A stretch of 46,277 nucleotides of DNA from contig CAZLJE010000039.1 of assembly GCA_964559835.1 (NCBI GenBank), positions 1-46,277 on the forward strand, read 5' to 3'. Below, piece by piece: positions 31,845 through 41,876 of this stretch. Both the position numbers and the translations under genes were made by a program. This DNA comes from DAISJI01 sp964559835 (GTDB lineage: Bacteria; Acidobacteriota; Terriglobia; Terriglobales; Acidobacteriaceae). The first letter of the stretch is position 1; each line of letters begins with the position of its first letter. The notes beneath the pieces are model-generated. The model searched no databases, had not been told where the DNA came from, and saw only the letters and a list, made by a program, of their open reading frames with translations.

Positions 31845-33171
31845 TTACAAGCGGAAGTTGATGAGCCCGGGCGACGCCGTGCGTTGCGTCGAGTCCGGCA
31901 TGCGGGTCTACATCCATCCCGGATGCGCCGAACCCGAAGTGCTGATCGAAGCCCTGATGGAACGCGCTTCGTTCGTCCGCGACGTCGAGATCGTCCACTT
32001 GATGACCATGGGCAGCGCGCCTTACGTCGCCCCTGAAATGGAAGGTCATTTCCGGCACAACGCCGTCTTTATCGGCGGCAACGTCCGCAAGGCCGTTAAC
32101 GAAGGACGCGCCGACTATACCCCTGTGTTCCTGAGCGAGATCGAAGACCTGTTCATCACCGGCGCCATGCCGATTGATGTCGCTCTCATCCATGTTTCGC
32201 CACCCGATGCTCACGGCTATTGCTCGCTCGGCGTCGGTGTCGACACCACGATGACAGCCGTGAAGTGCGCCAAGTACGTTGTCGCGCAGGTCAACGATCA
32301 GATGCCGCGCACGTATGGCGATTCCTTCGTTCCGGTCAGCCAGATCGATGCCTTCGTGGAATCCTCGGGCCCGCTGTGCGAGGCCAGGAAGATCGAGATT
32401 ACCGACGTCCATCGCGGCATTGCCAAGCACGTCGCAACGCTCATCGAGGACGGCTCAGTGCTGCAAACCGGCATCGGCGGCATACCCGACGCGGTGCTGC
32501 CGTTCCTCACCGACCGCAAGGACCTCGGCATCCACACGGAACTGGTCGGCGATGGCGTGATTCCCCTGATCGAGGCCGGCGTGGTCACCGGCGCGCGCAA
32601 GAACTTTTTGCCGCGCAAGGTGGTCCTCGGGTTCGTCCTCGGTTCGCGACGTCTGTTCGAGTACGTCAACGAGAATCCTATTTTCGAGTTCCGGCCCAAC
32701 GCTTTTACCAATGACCCGATGAAGATCGCCGCCAACGACAACATGGTAGCGATCAATTCGGCGCTGCAAGTCGACTTGACCGGACAGGTCTGCTCCGACT
32801 CCATTGGAACTTATTTCTATAGCGGCATTGGCGGCCAGGTGGACTTCCTGCGCGGCGCCTCGCGCAGCAAGAACGGCAAGCCGATCCTGGCGCTTCCGGC
32901 AACGGCAAAGAACGACACCGTCTCGCGCATCGCGCCCATGCTCGATCCGGGCGCCGGCGTTGTCACTAGCCGCGGTCTGATCCGCTATGTCGTGACCGAA
33001 TACGGAATCGCCTACCTGCACGGCAAGACCATCCGCCAGCGGGCCGAGGCGCTGATCAACATCGCGCACCCGAAATTCCGCGACCAGCTTTACGACTACT
33101 GCGAGCGCACCAAATGGTTGCAGCGCCCGCACGTCGCGAGCGTCGCCACTGCGGGCTGCGCCAAAGACTGA
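31828..33171 (+). CDS. Acetyl-CoA hydrolase/CoA-transferase family protein
   Basis: This 447-aa protein belongs to the acetyl-CoA hydrolase/4-hydroxybutyrate CoA-transferase family. Motifs visible include HVSPPDAHGYCSLGVGVD, GSVLQTGIGGIPDAVL, GIHTELVGDGVIPLIEAG (with the family catalytic Glu expected in this region) and VVTEYGIAYLHGKTIRQRA near the end. ATG 31828 follows GGAGCT and begins MSWDVDYKRKL. It lies in the operon with the 2-oxoacid oxidoreductase. A likely role is to release or exchange CoA from the acyl-CoA made by that enzyme, or to activate the acid for the reverse reaction. Confidence 0.88.
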   Translation: MSWDVDYKRKLMSPGDAVRCVESGMRVYIHPGCAEPEVLIEALMERASFVRDVEIVHLMTMGSAPYVAPEMEGHFRHNAVFIGGNVRKAVNEGRADYTPVFLSEIEDLFITGAMPIDVALIHVSPPDAHGYCSLGVGVDTTMTAVKCAKYVVAQVNDQMPRTYGDSFVPVSQIDAFVESSGPLCEARKIEITDVHRGIAKHVATLIEDGSVLQTGIGGIPDAVLPFLTDRKDLGIHTELVGDGVIPLIEAGVVTGARKNFLPRKVVLGFVLGSRRLFEYVNENPIFEFRPNAFTNDPMKIAANDNMVAINSALQVDLTGQVCSDSIGTYFYSGIGGQVDFLRGASRSKNGKPILALPATAKNDTVSRIAPMLDPGAGVVTSRGLIRYVVTEYGIAYLHGKTIRQRAEALINIAHPKFRDQLYDYCERTKWLQRPHVASVATAGCAKD

Positions 33172-33172
33172 G

Positions 33173-33273
33173 AGTAATTAGTAATGAGTAATAAGTAATG
33201 AGAAAACAGCACCGAGAGCCGAACGCCACGATTCGTCTCAGTACTTATTACTTATTACTTATTACTTGTTACT
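33173..33273. repeat. Inverted heptamer array inside the oxidoreductase operon
   Basis: AGTAATT/AGTAATG/AGTAATA words (33173-33201) face a complementary CTTATTA arm (33243-33273), with a 40-nt unique loop. It lies between the CoA-transferase stop and the ferredoxin ribosome site (AGGTGA), and uses the same word family as the array at 7406-7493. Confidence 0.85.
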
Positions 33274-33294
33274 GGCAAAGAACGAGGTGAACTG

Positions 33295-33564
33295 ATGGGT
33301 TCCCGCGGCAACGTGATCATCAACCAGGACGAATGCAAAGGTTGCGGCCTCTGCGTCGAATCCTGTCCTCCCAAGGCGCTGTTCCTTGCGCCCGAACTGA
33401 ACCGCTACGGCGTCCATGCTGGACAGTACAAAGGGGAAGGCTGCACCGGGTGCGGCATCTGCTTCTACTGCTGCCCCGAGCCCGGCGCCATCACCGTGAT
33501 GCGCATCAAGGCTGCGGGCGCTACTTTCGCAGCCGCGGAGAAGGTCCATGCGGCAACTGTGTAA
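33295..33564 (+). CDS. 2-oxoacid:ferredoxin oxidoreductase, ferredoxin (delta) subunit
   Basis: This 89-aa protein binds two [4Fe-4S] clusters: C14, C17, C20, C24 (CKGCGLCVESC) and C50, C53, C56, C60 (CTGCGICFYCC), with an extra Cys at 59. The KALFLAPELNRYGVH linker is typical of KorD/VorD-type subunits. AGGTGA precedes the ATG. The 3' end overlaps the alpha-subunit gene by 17 nt. It relays electrons from the TPP centre to soluble ferredoxin. Confidence 0.92.
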   Translation: MGSRGNVIINQDECKGCGLCVESCPPKALFLAPELNRYGVHAGQYKGEGCTGCGICFYCCPEPGAITVMRIKAAGATFAAAEKVHAATV

Positions 33565-34600
33565 GGGAAACGTCGCCATCGTGAAGGCCGCGGTCGTCGC
33601 TGGCTGCCGCGCCTACTACGGCTACCCGATCACGCCCGCCAGCGAGATCGCCGAAGCCGCCGCGCTCTACATCCCGCAGGTCGGCGGCACCTTCGTGCAG
33701 GCCGAGAGCGAGGTCGCATCGATCAACATGGTCTACGGCGCGGCTTCCACTGGCGCGCGCGTCATGACCGCCTCCTCCGGTCCCGGCCTCAGCCTGATGC
33801 AGGAAGGCGTCTCCTATCTCGCCGGCTCCGAATTGCCGTGCGTCATCGTTGACGTCATTCGCGGCGGCCCCGGTCTCGGCAACATCGCGCCCGAGCAGAG
33901 CGATTACTTCTGCGTCGTCAAGGGCGGCGGCCATGGCTGCTATCGCAACCTGGTGCTGGCGCCCGCCTCGGTGCAGGAAATGTTCGACCTCACGCTGCTG
34001 GCCTTCGAACTCGCCGACCGCTATCGCAATCCGGCGTTCGTGCTCGCCGACGGCTTCATCGGCCAAATGATGGAACCGATCGACATCGAGGAAAAAGAGA
34101 TCCCGGACATCGAGAAACCGTGGGCGGTGAAGGGAACTCCCGAGACGCAGAACAATCTCATCTGCTCCATCTTCCTCGAGCCCGACGATCTGGAGAAGCA
34201 CGTCCGCAAGCTGGAAGCGAAGTACAAGATCGCCGAGCAGCTCGAGCAGCGCTTCGAGACCTATCTCGCCGACGATGCCGAGATCCTGCTCGTCGGTTAC
34301 GGCATCGTCTCGCGCGTCCTGCGGTCGGTCGTCGACATGGCGCGCGCGCAGGGAATCCGCGCCGGCTTGTTCCGCCCGATCACGCTGTGGCCGTTCGCGT
34401 CGGAAGCGCTCGCGCGCTATGCCGTAAAGACGTCGCGCGTGCTGACCGTTGAAATGAGCACCGGCATGCTGGTCGAAGACGTGAAGTTGGCGGTGAATGG
34501 CAAAGTCCCGGTGGAGTTGTATTCGCGCGTCGGCGGCAACGTTCCGCAGGTGGAAGAAGTGCACGCGGAGTTGCTTCGCTATGTCAGAGCCGAAGTTTAG
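33548..34600 (+). CDS. 2-oxoacid:ferredoxin oxidoreductase subunit alpha (VorB-like)
   Basis: This 350-aa protein carries the pyrimidine-binding and C-terminal transketolase-like domains of the alpha subunit. Characteristic motifs are YYGYPITPASEIAE, QAESEVASINMVYGAASTGARVMTASSGPGLSLMQEG and GGPGLGNIAPEQSDY. The size and order (delta, alpha, beta) match the 2-oxoisovalerate and 2-oxoglutarate type enzymes; the exact substrate cannot be fixed from motifs alone. It is translationally coupled to the ferredoxin subunit. Confidence 0.92.
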   Translation: MRQLCKGNVAIVKAAVVAGCRAYYGYPITPASEIAEAAALYIPQVGGTFVQAESEVASINMVYGAASTGARVMTASSGPGLSLMQEGVSYLAGSELPCVIVDVIRGGPGLGNIAPEQSDYFCVVKGGGHGCYRNLVLAPASVQEMFDLTLLAFELADRYRNPAFVLADGFIGQMMEPIDIEEKEIPDIEKPWAVKGTPETQNNLICSIFLEPDDLEKHVRKLEAKYKIAEQLEQRFETYLADDAEILLVGYGIVSRVLRSVVDMARAQGIRAGLFRPITLWPFASEALARYAVKTSRVLTVEMSTGMLVEDVKLAVNGKVPVELYSRVGGNVPQVEEVHAELLRYVRAEV

Positions 34601-34603
34601 GAG

Positions 34604-34673
34604 TGGCACATGGCCCATGGCTCATGGCCCATGGACCCAACGCTAAACGCCATGAGCCATGAGCCATGCGCCA
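34604..34673. repeat. Inverted heptamer array (TGGCCCA words)
   Basis: Four TGGCACA/TGGCCCA/TGGCTCA units (34604-34631) face CATGAGC/CATGCGC units (34651-34673). It separates the alpha and beta-gamma genes of one enzyme, so it does not stop the operon completely. Confidence 0.85.
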
Positions 34674-34683
34674 GGAGCGAACG

Positions 34684-36123
<1,440 letters not shown>

Positions 36124-36215
36124 TTGCCGGTTATATCAACTATCAACTGGCAACTAGCAACTGTTTTTTGGGCCGAACCCAGGGGTAGTAGGGCCGAACC
36201 CGCACTAATTAAGGT

Positions 36216-36250
36216 GCCCGGCTTGCTCGCAAGCCGGGCCTTATCTTTCT
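36216..36250 (+). terminator. Rho-independent terminator of the oxidoreductase operon
   Basis: GCCCGGCTT and AAGCCGGGC (36216-36224, 36231-36239) form a 9-bp stem with a 6-nt loop, followed by CTTATCTTTCT. Confidence 0.85.
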
Positions 36251-36281
36251 CCCGCTCGCGCGCCGCCGATGCAATAATGAC

Positions 36282-36432
36282 TCGGTAATCGGAAATCGGT
36301 AACTGGAAATTGGTAAACGGAAATCGGTAATCGGTAAGTCGGAAGTTCGTTGACACTACCTTTTACCCCTTGACCTCCCGGTACCAATTACCAATCACCA
36401 ATTACCAATTACCAATCACCAATCACCGATTG
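36282..36432. repeat. Long inverted heptamer array (AATCGGT / TACCAAT)
   Basis: The left arm has about eight AATCGGT/AACTGGA/AAACGGA words (36282-36341) and the right arm about seven TACCAAT/CACCAAT words (36382-36432). They are imperfectly complementary. The right arm ends one base before the ATG of the next gene, leaving no separate ribosome site. The 36124-36433 gap otherwise holds the terminator above. Confidence 0.88.
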
Positions 36433-36433
36433 T

Positions 36434-36895
36434 ATGGCGCAAGTACTCAAAGCGCGCAGGCGACCAGGAACGCTCAGTACACCACGCCTGCTGATCGTCA
36501 TCATCAGCACGGTGACGGGAGTATGTTTTGCCGTGCTGGCTGGCCTGAGCATCAGCGAAATGATCGCGCCGGTCCGCACTTTTCACCCGTTCTCGATTGT
36601 TATCGCCGTCGTTTCACTCCCCATCGCATTCCTCGCGTTCCGCGCGGCCAGGACCGGCCACACCGACGCGGCCACGTCCGTCGAGTGTTCGTTCCGCGGC
36701 ATGATCGGCGCCTTTATCGGCTTCATCGTGATGGCATCCTTGCTCTTCCTGTTCCGGCCCGACGGCGTCCGGTTCGTGGCGCACGCCCTCGGTCAGCGGC
36801 CAGACTCCTTCAGCGTCTTTCGGCTGTTGCTGGTCTCGATCCTGCTCGGCTTCGGCGCCGGGTTCGTCGCGCTCATCCGCGTATCGCGCCACTGA
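36434..36895 (+). CDS. Small integral membrane protein
   Basis: This 153-aa protein has four hydrophobic helices (LLIVIISTVTGVCFAVLAGL, IVIAVVSLPIAFLAFRAA, MIGAFIGFIVMASLLFLF, LLLVSILLGFGAGFVALI) and a basic N terminus. No family is recognised. The ATG directly follows a heptamer repeat array, so translation may start without a normal ribosome site. It is convergent with the TonB-receptor gene. Confidence 0.6.
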   Translation: MAQVLKARRRPGTLSTPRLLIVIISTVTGVCFAVLAGLSISEMIAPVRTFHPFSIVIAVVSLPIAFLAFRAARTGHTDAATSVECSFRGMIGAFIGFIVMASLLFLFRPDGVRFVAHALGQRPDSFSVFRLLLVSILLGFGAGFVALIRVSRH

Positions 36896-36943
36896 GTGGA
36901 GCGCTCGCTTCCAACCAGAGTGCGAGGGCATCTTGCGGTCAAC

Positions 36944-36974
36944 AAAAAAGGCTGGAAGCTTTCGCCTCCAGCCT
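36944..36974 (-). terminator. Terminator of the TonB-dependent receptor
   Basis: AGGCTGGA/TCCAGCCT form an 8-bp stem (36949-36956 with 36967-36974), and on the minus strand are followed by TTTTTTG. It is 20 nt after the receptor stop. Confidence 0.85.
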
Positions 36975-36994
36975 ATTGTTATTTCTTTGTTGTT

Positions 36995-39900
36995 CTAGAA
37001 CGCGTAACGCAAGCTCAACTGCATCACGCGCGGTGTGCCCTGCGTGCCGGTGTAGTTGCCGAAATTGGGATCGGGGATCTTTGCCTTGGGTCCGACCTGG
37101 GTTGGGTCAACGGTCCAAGCTGCGCGGCCGGTGAATGGCTGCGTGTTCGTCACGTTAAAGGTTTCCCAACGGAACTGCAGTTCGTGCCCTTCTCGGTAGG
37201 GCATCTTCCAGGTCTTGCCGAGCCCCATATCCACGTTGATATACGACGGATAACGGAAGTAGTTGCGCTGTCCGGTTTCGCCGGGATAGGAGTTACGGAA
37301 GCTCTGGTAGATGGCGTTGACGTCGCACTTTCCGAACCAGCTCGGCGGCTTGCCGTCGGAGCCATTGCTCGGGCAGCCGCTCGGGTTGACATAGTTGATC
37401 AGCGTCGTGTTCGAACCCAACTGGAAGTTCGTGGACCACGTGCCCGAATCCCCTGGCGTCCAGGAGGGAACGCCGGTGTTCCAACGGAAAATGTTGGAAA
37501 GCTGCCAGTCTCCGATGATCGCATTCAGCACGCCACCGGCTCCGCCGGCGAGCCACTTGCCGCGTCCCATCGGAAGCTGGACCACCGAGTTGACGTTGAT
37601 CATGTGGCGCATGTCGAAATCCGACGATGCGTAGGAATCGCGCTGGCGTAGCGGGTTCTCGATCAGCGCCGCACCGGCGAAGTTGGCGGAGTTTTGCAGG
37701 CCGGACGCGTCGTCCAGCGAGTGCGAGTAGGTGTAGTTGAAGTCGACCGTCAAGCTCTTCGTGCGCTGCCGGAAAGAGAACGTCAGCGCATGGTAGTTGG
37801 AGTTGCCGATCGTGCTCCACGAATCGAGCGCGCCGTACTGCGGCTGGAAGAATGGGTGCGGGCCGACCGACGAGTACGGCTCCATGTCCCACATCACGTC
37901 GGTCCAATCATTGGCCCAGCCGTTGTAGCACCGGCCTCGGCTCCCGCTCCATCCGCACGCATCGTCATACACGGCTTGCGTTGCATTGGTGTAGCCCCAC
38001 TTTGTCGCCAGCTTTGCAAACAGGTTCTCGAAATAAGGAAGAGGATTCGTCGCGAAGTACGACGGGTTCGTATTCTGCTGCCGCGCTTTTTCCAGGATCG
38101 TGGCCGCCGTGTACCAGTCCATGCCTGTTTTGGCATCGACCAGGTTAGCCGGCGTCGCTATGTCCCGCTGCGCCAGGAGATGGCGTGCCATGCGCCGGAG
38201 GTAGGACACCTGGATCAGCGACCCGTGGGGCAGTTCGCGCTCGAACGTTGCGCTCCACACGTAATTCCGCGGTGTGGTCAGTTGCGAATCGAGCGAGCCT
38301 TCGATCAACGCCGGGCGTGCCACGACCGGCTTCTGTTGCGGGAATGTGAGGGTGTTCTGGATGACGATGTTCGGCAAACTACGGATGTCCTGGTTAAAGC
38401 CGGTGAAGAGAGGGCCCAACGCCGGCGTGCAGCCGCTGGCGTACTTTGTCGGGTTCCCCGCCACCACCCACGGGCCGCACCCGACGTTGAACGTGCTGGC
38501 CGGAGTCGTGTATTTGGAGTTGAACCCGAGCTGGTTCTGCTGGTCGAAGAAGGTCGCGATCTGCTGGCCGAAGTAGTCGTTGGCGATCGAAAAACCACCG
38601 CGAATAACCGATTGCCCGTTCTTGCCGAACAGCTTGGACATGATGCCGCTGTCGAAGCGGGGCGAATAGGACACCGCCACCTTCGGCAGGAACACCTTCT
38701 TGTCCCAGCTGTACATCGGCGCTCCGCCGTTCGCGGGACCGGACTTGTCGATGATGATCGGGTCCAGGTACGCCGAACCGGCATTCATCGCCGCCACGCG
38801 CCGCTCCCAGTAGGTCGTGAATGGGATGTTCGGTTGCACCTCGAAGCCGTTCCGCTCGTACACCGGGCGCCACAGGCTGTAACGCAGTCCGCCGGTCAAC
38901 GTGAGGTTGGGACGGAACTTCCAGGTGTCCTGCACATACCCTTCATATCCCTGCGTCGCGTACTCGCGATGGCTGGAAGTGCCGACCGGCATCAACTTGC
39001 CGTCCGCGCTATAGGTGAACGCTGCCGTGTATTGCGTGTAGCGACCGAGCAATGCGGTCACTGCGTAGTCGATGTTCTTCGTGTTGAACGAAGGATCCAC
39101 CCCGTAGCCGCGCGTCGCTTGCAAGTACGACAGCACAGCGCCGGAGATCACGTTCGATGGGTAATACGACGGGTTGGTCGTGGCGTTGTCGAACGCGGAT
39201 CCGAACCGGTCCCGAATGTTGTTGACCAGCGTGGCCGACACTCCGAACTGGAACGTGTGGTTGCCCTTCACCCACGAGAGGTCGTCGACGAAATTGTGTA
39301 CCGGAGTCTTGCGGCTGGAGTCATAGATAGCATTGACCGGATAAAACACGTAACGGAAGTTGATGTAGTTTCCGGTGGTGTCGCCGCTTTGCGTTTGGGT
39401 TTCCCGGGTCAGTCCGTAGCGGAAATTGTTCACAAGGTTGTTGCGGACCGTCCAGGTGTGCGCCGCGGCTATGCCCCACGGGTGCGACCACATGCCCGGG
39501 TGCTTGCTATCTGGAAGTGCGGGCGCATTGGCCGTTCCGGACATGTCGTGGTCGTGGATCACGTTGGCGCGGACAAACAGTTGCTGCATCGAGCTGATGT
39601 TGTAATCGAGGCGGGCCACGTGTGAGTTCAGCTTCACCGGCGCCGGAGCATTGAAGCGGATGGATGCAACGTTATAAAGCTGTCCTGGCAAGCTGTCGCC
39701 ATAGGTGTAGTCGTTCGCCGGGTACTTTGCGGCTGCGTCCGCCAGCGCCTTCTGCGCTGCCGGGTTGATGCCGCCGGTATCCGGGAAGATTGCCAGCAGG
39801 TCGGCCCCCGTCAGTTGCTGCACGGTGCCATTGCTGGCCTTGAACCGGATGATCCCCTGTCCGAGCGTCGGCAGAGGCACATCGTTGGCCGGCGCAGCAA

Positions 39901-40822
39901 TCTGGCTGGCGTCGCGTCGCCCCTCGTAGCTGTAGAAGAAGAACAGCTTGTCTTTCTTGATGGGGCCGCCCAAGGCGCCGCCGAACGTGTTGCGCAGCAG
40001 GAAGGGTCTTTTGATGCCGTCGTAATTGTTGAACCACGTGTTTGCGGTGAAGATGGTGTTGCGGTGAAATTCAAACAACGCCCCGTGGAACTGGTTCGAC
40101 CCCGACTTGGTGACGAGGTTGACCTGTGCCCCCGCGCTGCGGCCGCCCGCGGCATTCGACGAGACGGTGTTGACGCGGAATTCTTCTATCGCTTCCGCGT
40201 TCAGCCGCAGCACCGGACCCGTGATCGAGTTCGTCTGCGCATCATTGATATCGATTCCATCGAGGGTGATGTTGGACTGGTCGCTGCGTGCTCCGGCTAC
40301 GTACCCGTCTTTGGTGACCGCGGCCTGTAGCGTGAGCAAGGCCAGCGGGTTGCGCGCTTCCAGCGGAAGCTGCGTGATCTGGGTGGAGATGAAGTTTGCA
40401 CCCAGGCTTGAGTCCTGGGTGTTGACGGTAACGGACTGGCTCTCGGCGGTGACCGTGACCGTCTCGCCCGTCGAGCCAACGGCAAGCTTCAGTGTCCCGA
40501 GGTCGGTCGGACGCGCGATCAGCGCCTCCACCGCGGTCTCCGTCTTTTTGAACCCGTTGGCTTCGACTGTCAGCTTGTATTGTCCCGGCGGGACCAGGTC
40601 GAAGGAGAAGTTACCTGCCGGCGTCGTCTGTTGCTGACGCAGAAAATTGGTTTCTTTGTTGAAGAGTGTGATGGTGGCGTTGGGGATCACGCTGCCCTGT
40701 TGGTCCGCGATCGTGCCGCGGACGCTGGATGTCGCCTGCCCCATCGCGGGGCTCGCCGAAACCATGGTCGCGATCACAACGCCGACGATAATGACTAGAA
40801 GGAATCGATTGCCTCGGTGCAC
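36995..40822 (-). CDS. TonB-dependent receptor with N-terminal carboxypeptidase-regulatory-like domain
   Basis: This 1275-aa outer-membrane protein is of the large receptor type expanded in Acidobacteriota. A signal peptide (ends SPAMG-Q) is followed by a CarboxypepD_reg-like beta-sandwich (SVRGTIADQQGSVIPNATITL...GQYKLTVEANGFKK, about 32-100). The plug domain comes next (ITLDGIDINDAQTN...AIEEFRVNTVSSNAAGGRSAGAQVNLVTKSGSN), then a long beta-barrel ending in LSLRYAF with the terminal aromatic needed for barrel assembly. No clear TonB box is seen. GTG 40822 follows GGAGGCG. It probably imports plant-derived glycans or other large substrates. A CRP/FNR-type site lies about 155 nt upstream. Confidence 0.92.
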   Translation of the reverse strand: MHRGNRFLLVIIVGVVIATMVSASPAMGQATSSVRGTIADQQGSVIPNATITLFNKETNFLRQQQTTPAGNFSFDLVPPGQYKLTVEANGFKKTETAVEALIARPTDLGTLKLAVGSTGETVTVTAESQSVTVNTQDSSLGANFISTQITQLPLEARNPLALLTLQAAVTKDGYVAGARSDQSNITLDGIDINDAQTNSITGPVLRLNAEAIEEFRVNTVSSNAAGGRSAGAQVNLVTKSGSNQFHGALFEFHRNTIFTANTWFNNYDGIKRPFLLRNTFGGALGGPIKKDKLFFFYSYEGRRDASQIAAPANDVPLPTLGQGIIRFKASNGTVQQLTGADLLAIFPDTGGINPAAQKALADAAAKYPANDYTYGDSLPGQLYNVASIRFNAPAPVKLNSHVARLDYNISSMQQLFVRANVIHDHDMSGTANAPALPDSKHPGMWSHPWGIAAAHTWTVRNNLVNNFRYGLTRETQTQSGDTTGNYINFRYVFYPVNAIYDSSRKTPVHNFVDDLSWVKGNHTFQFGVSATLVNNIRDRFGSAFDNATTNPSYYPSNVISGAVLSYLQATRGYGVDPSFNTKNIDYAVTALLGRYTQYTAAFTYSADGKLMPVGTSSHREYATQGYEGYVQDTWKFRPNLTLTGGLRYSLWRPVYERNGFEVQPNIPFTTYWERRVAAMNAGSAYLDPIIIDKSGPANGGAPMYSWDKKVFLPKVAVSYSPRFDSGIMSKLFGKNGQSVIRGGFSIANDYFGQQIATFFDQQNQLGFNSKYTTPASTFNVGCGPWVVAGNPTKYASGCTPALGPLFTGFNQDIRSLPNIVIQNTLTFPQQKPVVARPALIEGSLDSQLTTPRNYVWSATFERELPHGSLIQVSYLRRMARHLLAQRDIATPANLVDAKTGMDWYTAATILEKARQQNTNPSYFATNPLPYFENLFAKLATKWGYTNATQAVYDDACGWSGSRGRCYNGWANDWTDVMWDMEPYSSVGPHPFFQPQYGALDSWSTIGNSNYHALTFSFRQRTKSLTVDFNYTYSHSLDDASGLQNSANFAGAALIENPLRQRDSYASSDFDMRHMINVNSVVQLPMGRGKWLAGGAGGVLNAIIGDWQLSNIFRWNTGVPSWTPGDSGTWSTNFQLGSNTTLINYVNPSGCPSNGSDGKPPSWFGKCDVNAIYQSFRNSYPGETGQRNYFRYPSYINVDMGLGKTWKMPYREGHELQFRWETFNVTNTQPFTGRAAWTVDPTQVGPKAKIPDPNFGNYTGTQGTPRVMQLSLRYAF

Positions 40823-40975
40823 GCTGCGCCTCCAATGAGTAAACCCGGGATGAGCGCCTCGTTCGCGACTCCGATCATTCGCGGACTCTCAGCAGAGGCG
40901 GCACAACCCGGATGACGAATGGCCCTGGGACACAAGAAATGCCTAGCAGCGATACCACAGGGGTGGGCGAAGTGC

Positions 40976-40991
40976 GGTGACCCCTGTCACG
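40976..40991. promoter_or_regulatory. CRP/FNR-type site near the TonB receptor
   Basis: GGTGACCCCTGTCACG has the GTGAC-N4-GTCAC core. It lies between the TonB receptor (minus strand) and a small membrane protein gene (plus strand) and could serve either. Confidence 0.45.
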
Positions 40992-41044
40992 TCGAACCGT
41001 GAGGTGCTCGACGCTGGTCTTTAAGAACTGTCATTTCGAGCGAG

Positions 41045-41090
41045 GATGCGGCATGAAGTGTCGCCCGGTTGTGGCGACACATGCCGCATC
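41045..41090. repeat. 18-bp inverted repeat element
   Basis: GATGCGGCAT plus GTGTCGCC face GGCGACAC plus ATGCCGCATC with a 3-nt bulge and a 7-nt loop. The outer context (TGTCATTTCGAGCGAGG... and CGAGTCGAGAAACCTGC) resembles a dispersed intergenic repeat. Confidence 0.75.
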
Positions 41091-41158
41091 CGAGTCGAGA
41101 AACCTGCATCGTTCCCGGCGCAAGCGCAGGCGCTTTCATTCGGCATTATCATTCCCCC

Positions 41159-41500
41159 GTGCCCACCACCGGCGAAACCGCGCCACGTCTTAGCTTGTTT
41201 CGCCAACGCTTCCGCCGCCATCCGGTTCGCTGGACCATCGGCCTCCTCGCTGTTATCGCTGGTGTTGTGTTTTCGCTCGAAGGACTCGCTCTCCGTCTCC
41301 GCCTTCCGCCCTTCACCGACCCTGTCGGTCAGATCCAGGTCCACCGCCTTTACGTCTTGAAGAAGGCGCGCAACAAGGTCGATATCCTTCCTGCCGAATG
41401 GGAAGCGCAGGACTGCGTCCGCGCACTGTTCCCGCATCGTGGTCTTACCCCGTGCTGGTGGCTAGCCCGCCACACAGAACAGCAAGTCGAGATGGAATGA
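41159..41500 (+). CDS. Small single-pass membrane protein
   Basis: This 113-aa protein has one hydrophobic helix (WTIGLLAVIAGVVFSLEGLAL) after a basic N terminus, then an extracytoplasmic domain with the pattern QIQVHRLYVLKKARNKVDILPAEWEAQDCVRALFPHRGLTPCWWLARHTEQ. The CVRALFPH...PCWWLARHTEQ tail with two Cys resembles a small protein I recall from other Terriglobia; the function is not known. GTG 41159 is preferred to the longer frame from 41069, which reads through the inverted repeat element. Confidence 0.6.
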   Translation: MPTTGETAPRLSLFRQRFRRHPVRWTIGLLAVIAGVVFSLEGLALRLRLPPFTDPVGQIQVHRLYVLKKARNKVDILPAEWEAQDCVRALFPHRGLTPCWWLARHTEQQVEME

Positions 41501-41876
41501 TTGGGTAGCCCGTTCCCGTTATGAAACTTCATCACACTGATGTGTGACCGAATCGCTTGCTATCGACCTGCTCCGGTCCTACGCTAATCGCGTGAGGTGC
41601 GAGTCTCTGTGTCCGCATCGCGCGGAACTCGTCGCACCATGACCAAATCGGTAAACTCGGCTCGAAATCGGGCCTCCTCGGAATGGCCGAAAATTCCCAA
41701 ATCGGGCTGGGTTACCCATGGGTTACCCGCAAGTATTCAGAATTGAGCTATTCGCCTCATTCGACATGGTTTGTAGAAATTATTCCCAGGTCCAAGGGGG
41801 GAGGGGGGTATGCCCACTCTAAGGTTTACTGATGCGTTATATCTCTTCCCAAACAACTCGGAACTCGGAACTGCTC
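41501..41876. other. Intergenic region with palindrome and G-tracts
   Basis: No gene is seen. The region holds a 16-bp palindrome TCACAC-TGAT-GTGTGA (41532-41547), a direct repeat of GGGTTACCC about 41713-41732, two G6 tracts separated by A (41796-41808), and GGAACTC heptamers (about 41858-41874) just before the next start. Confidence 0.6.

Noticed and set aside
37694..39625. 643-codon open frame antisense to the TonB receptor
   Set aside because: It lies wholly within the receptor gene, has low-complexity Arg/Val/His-rich composition typical of antisense frames in GC-rich genes, and shows no family motif.
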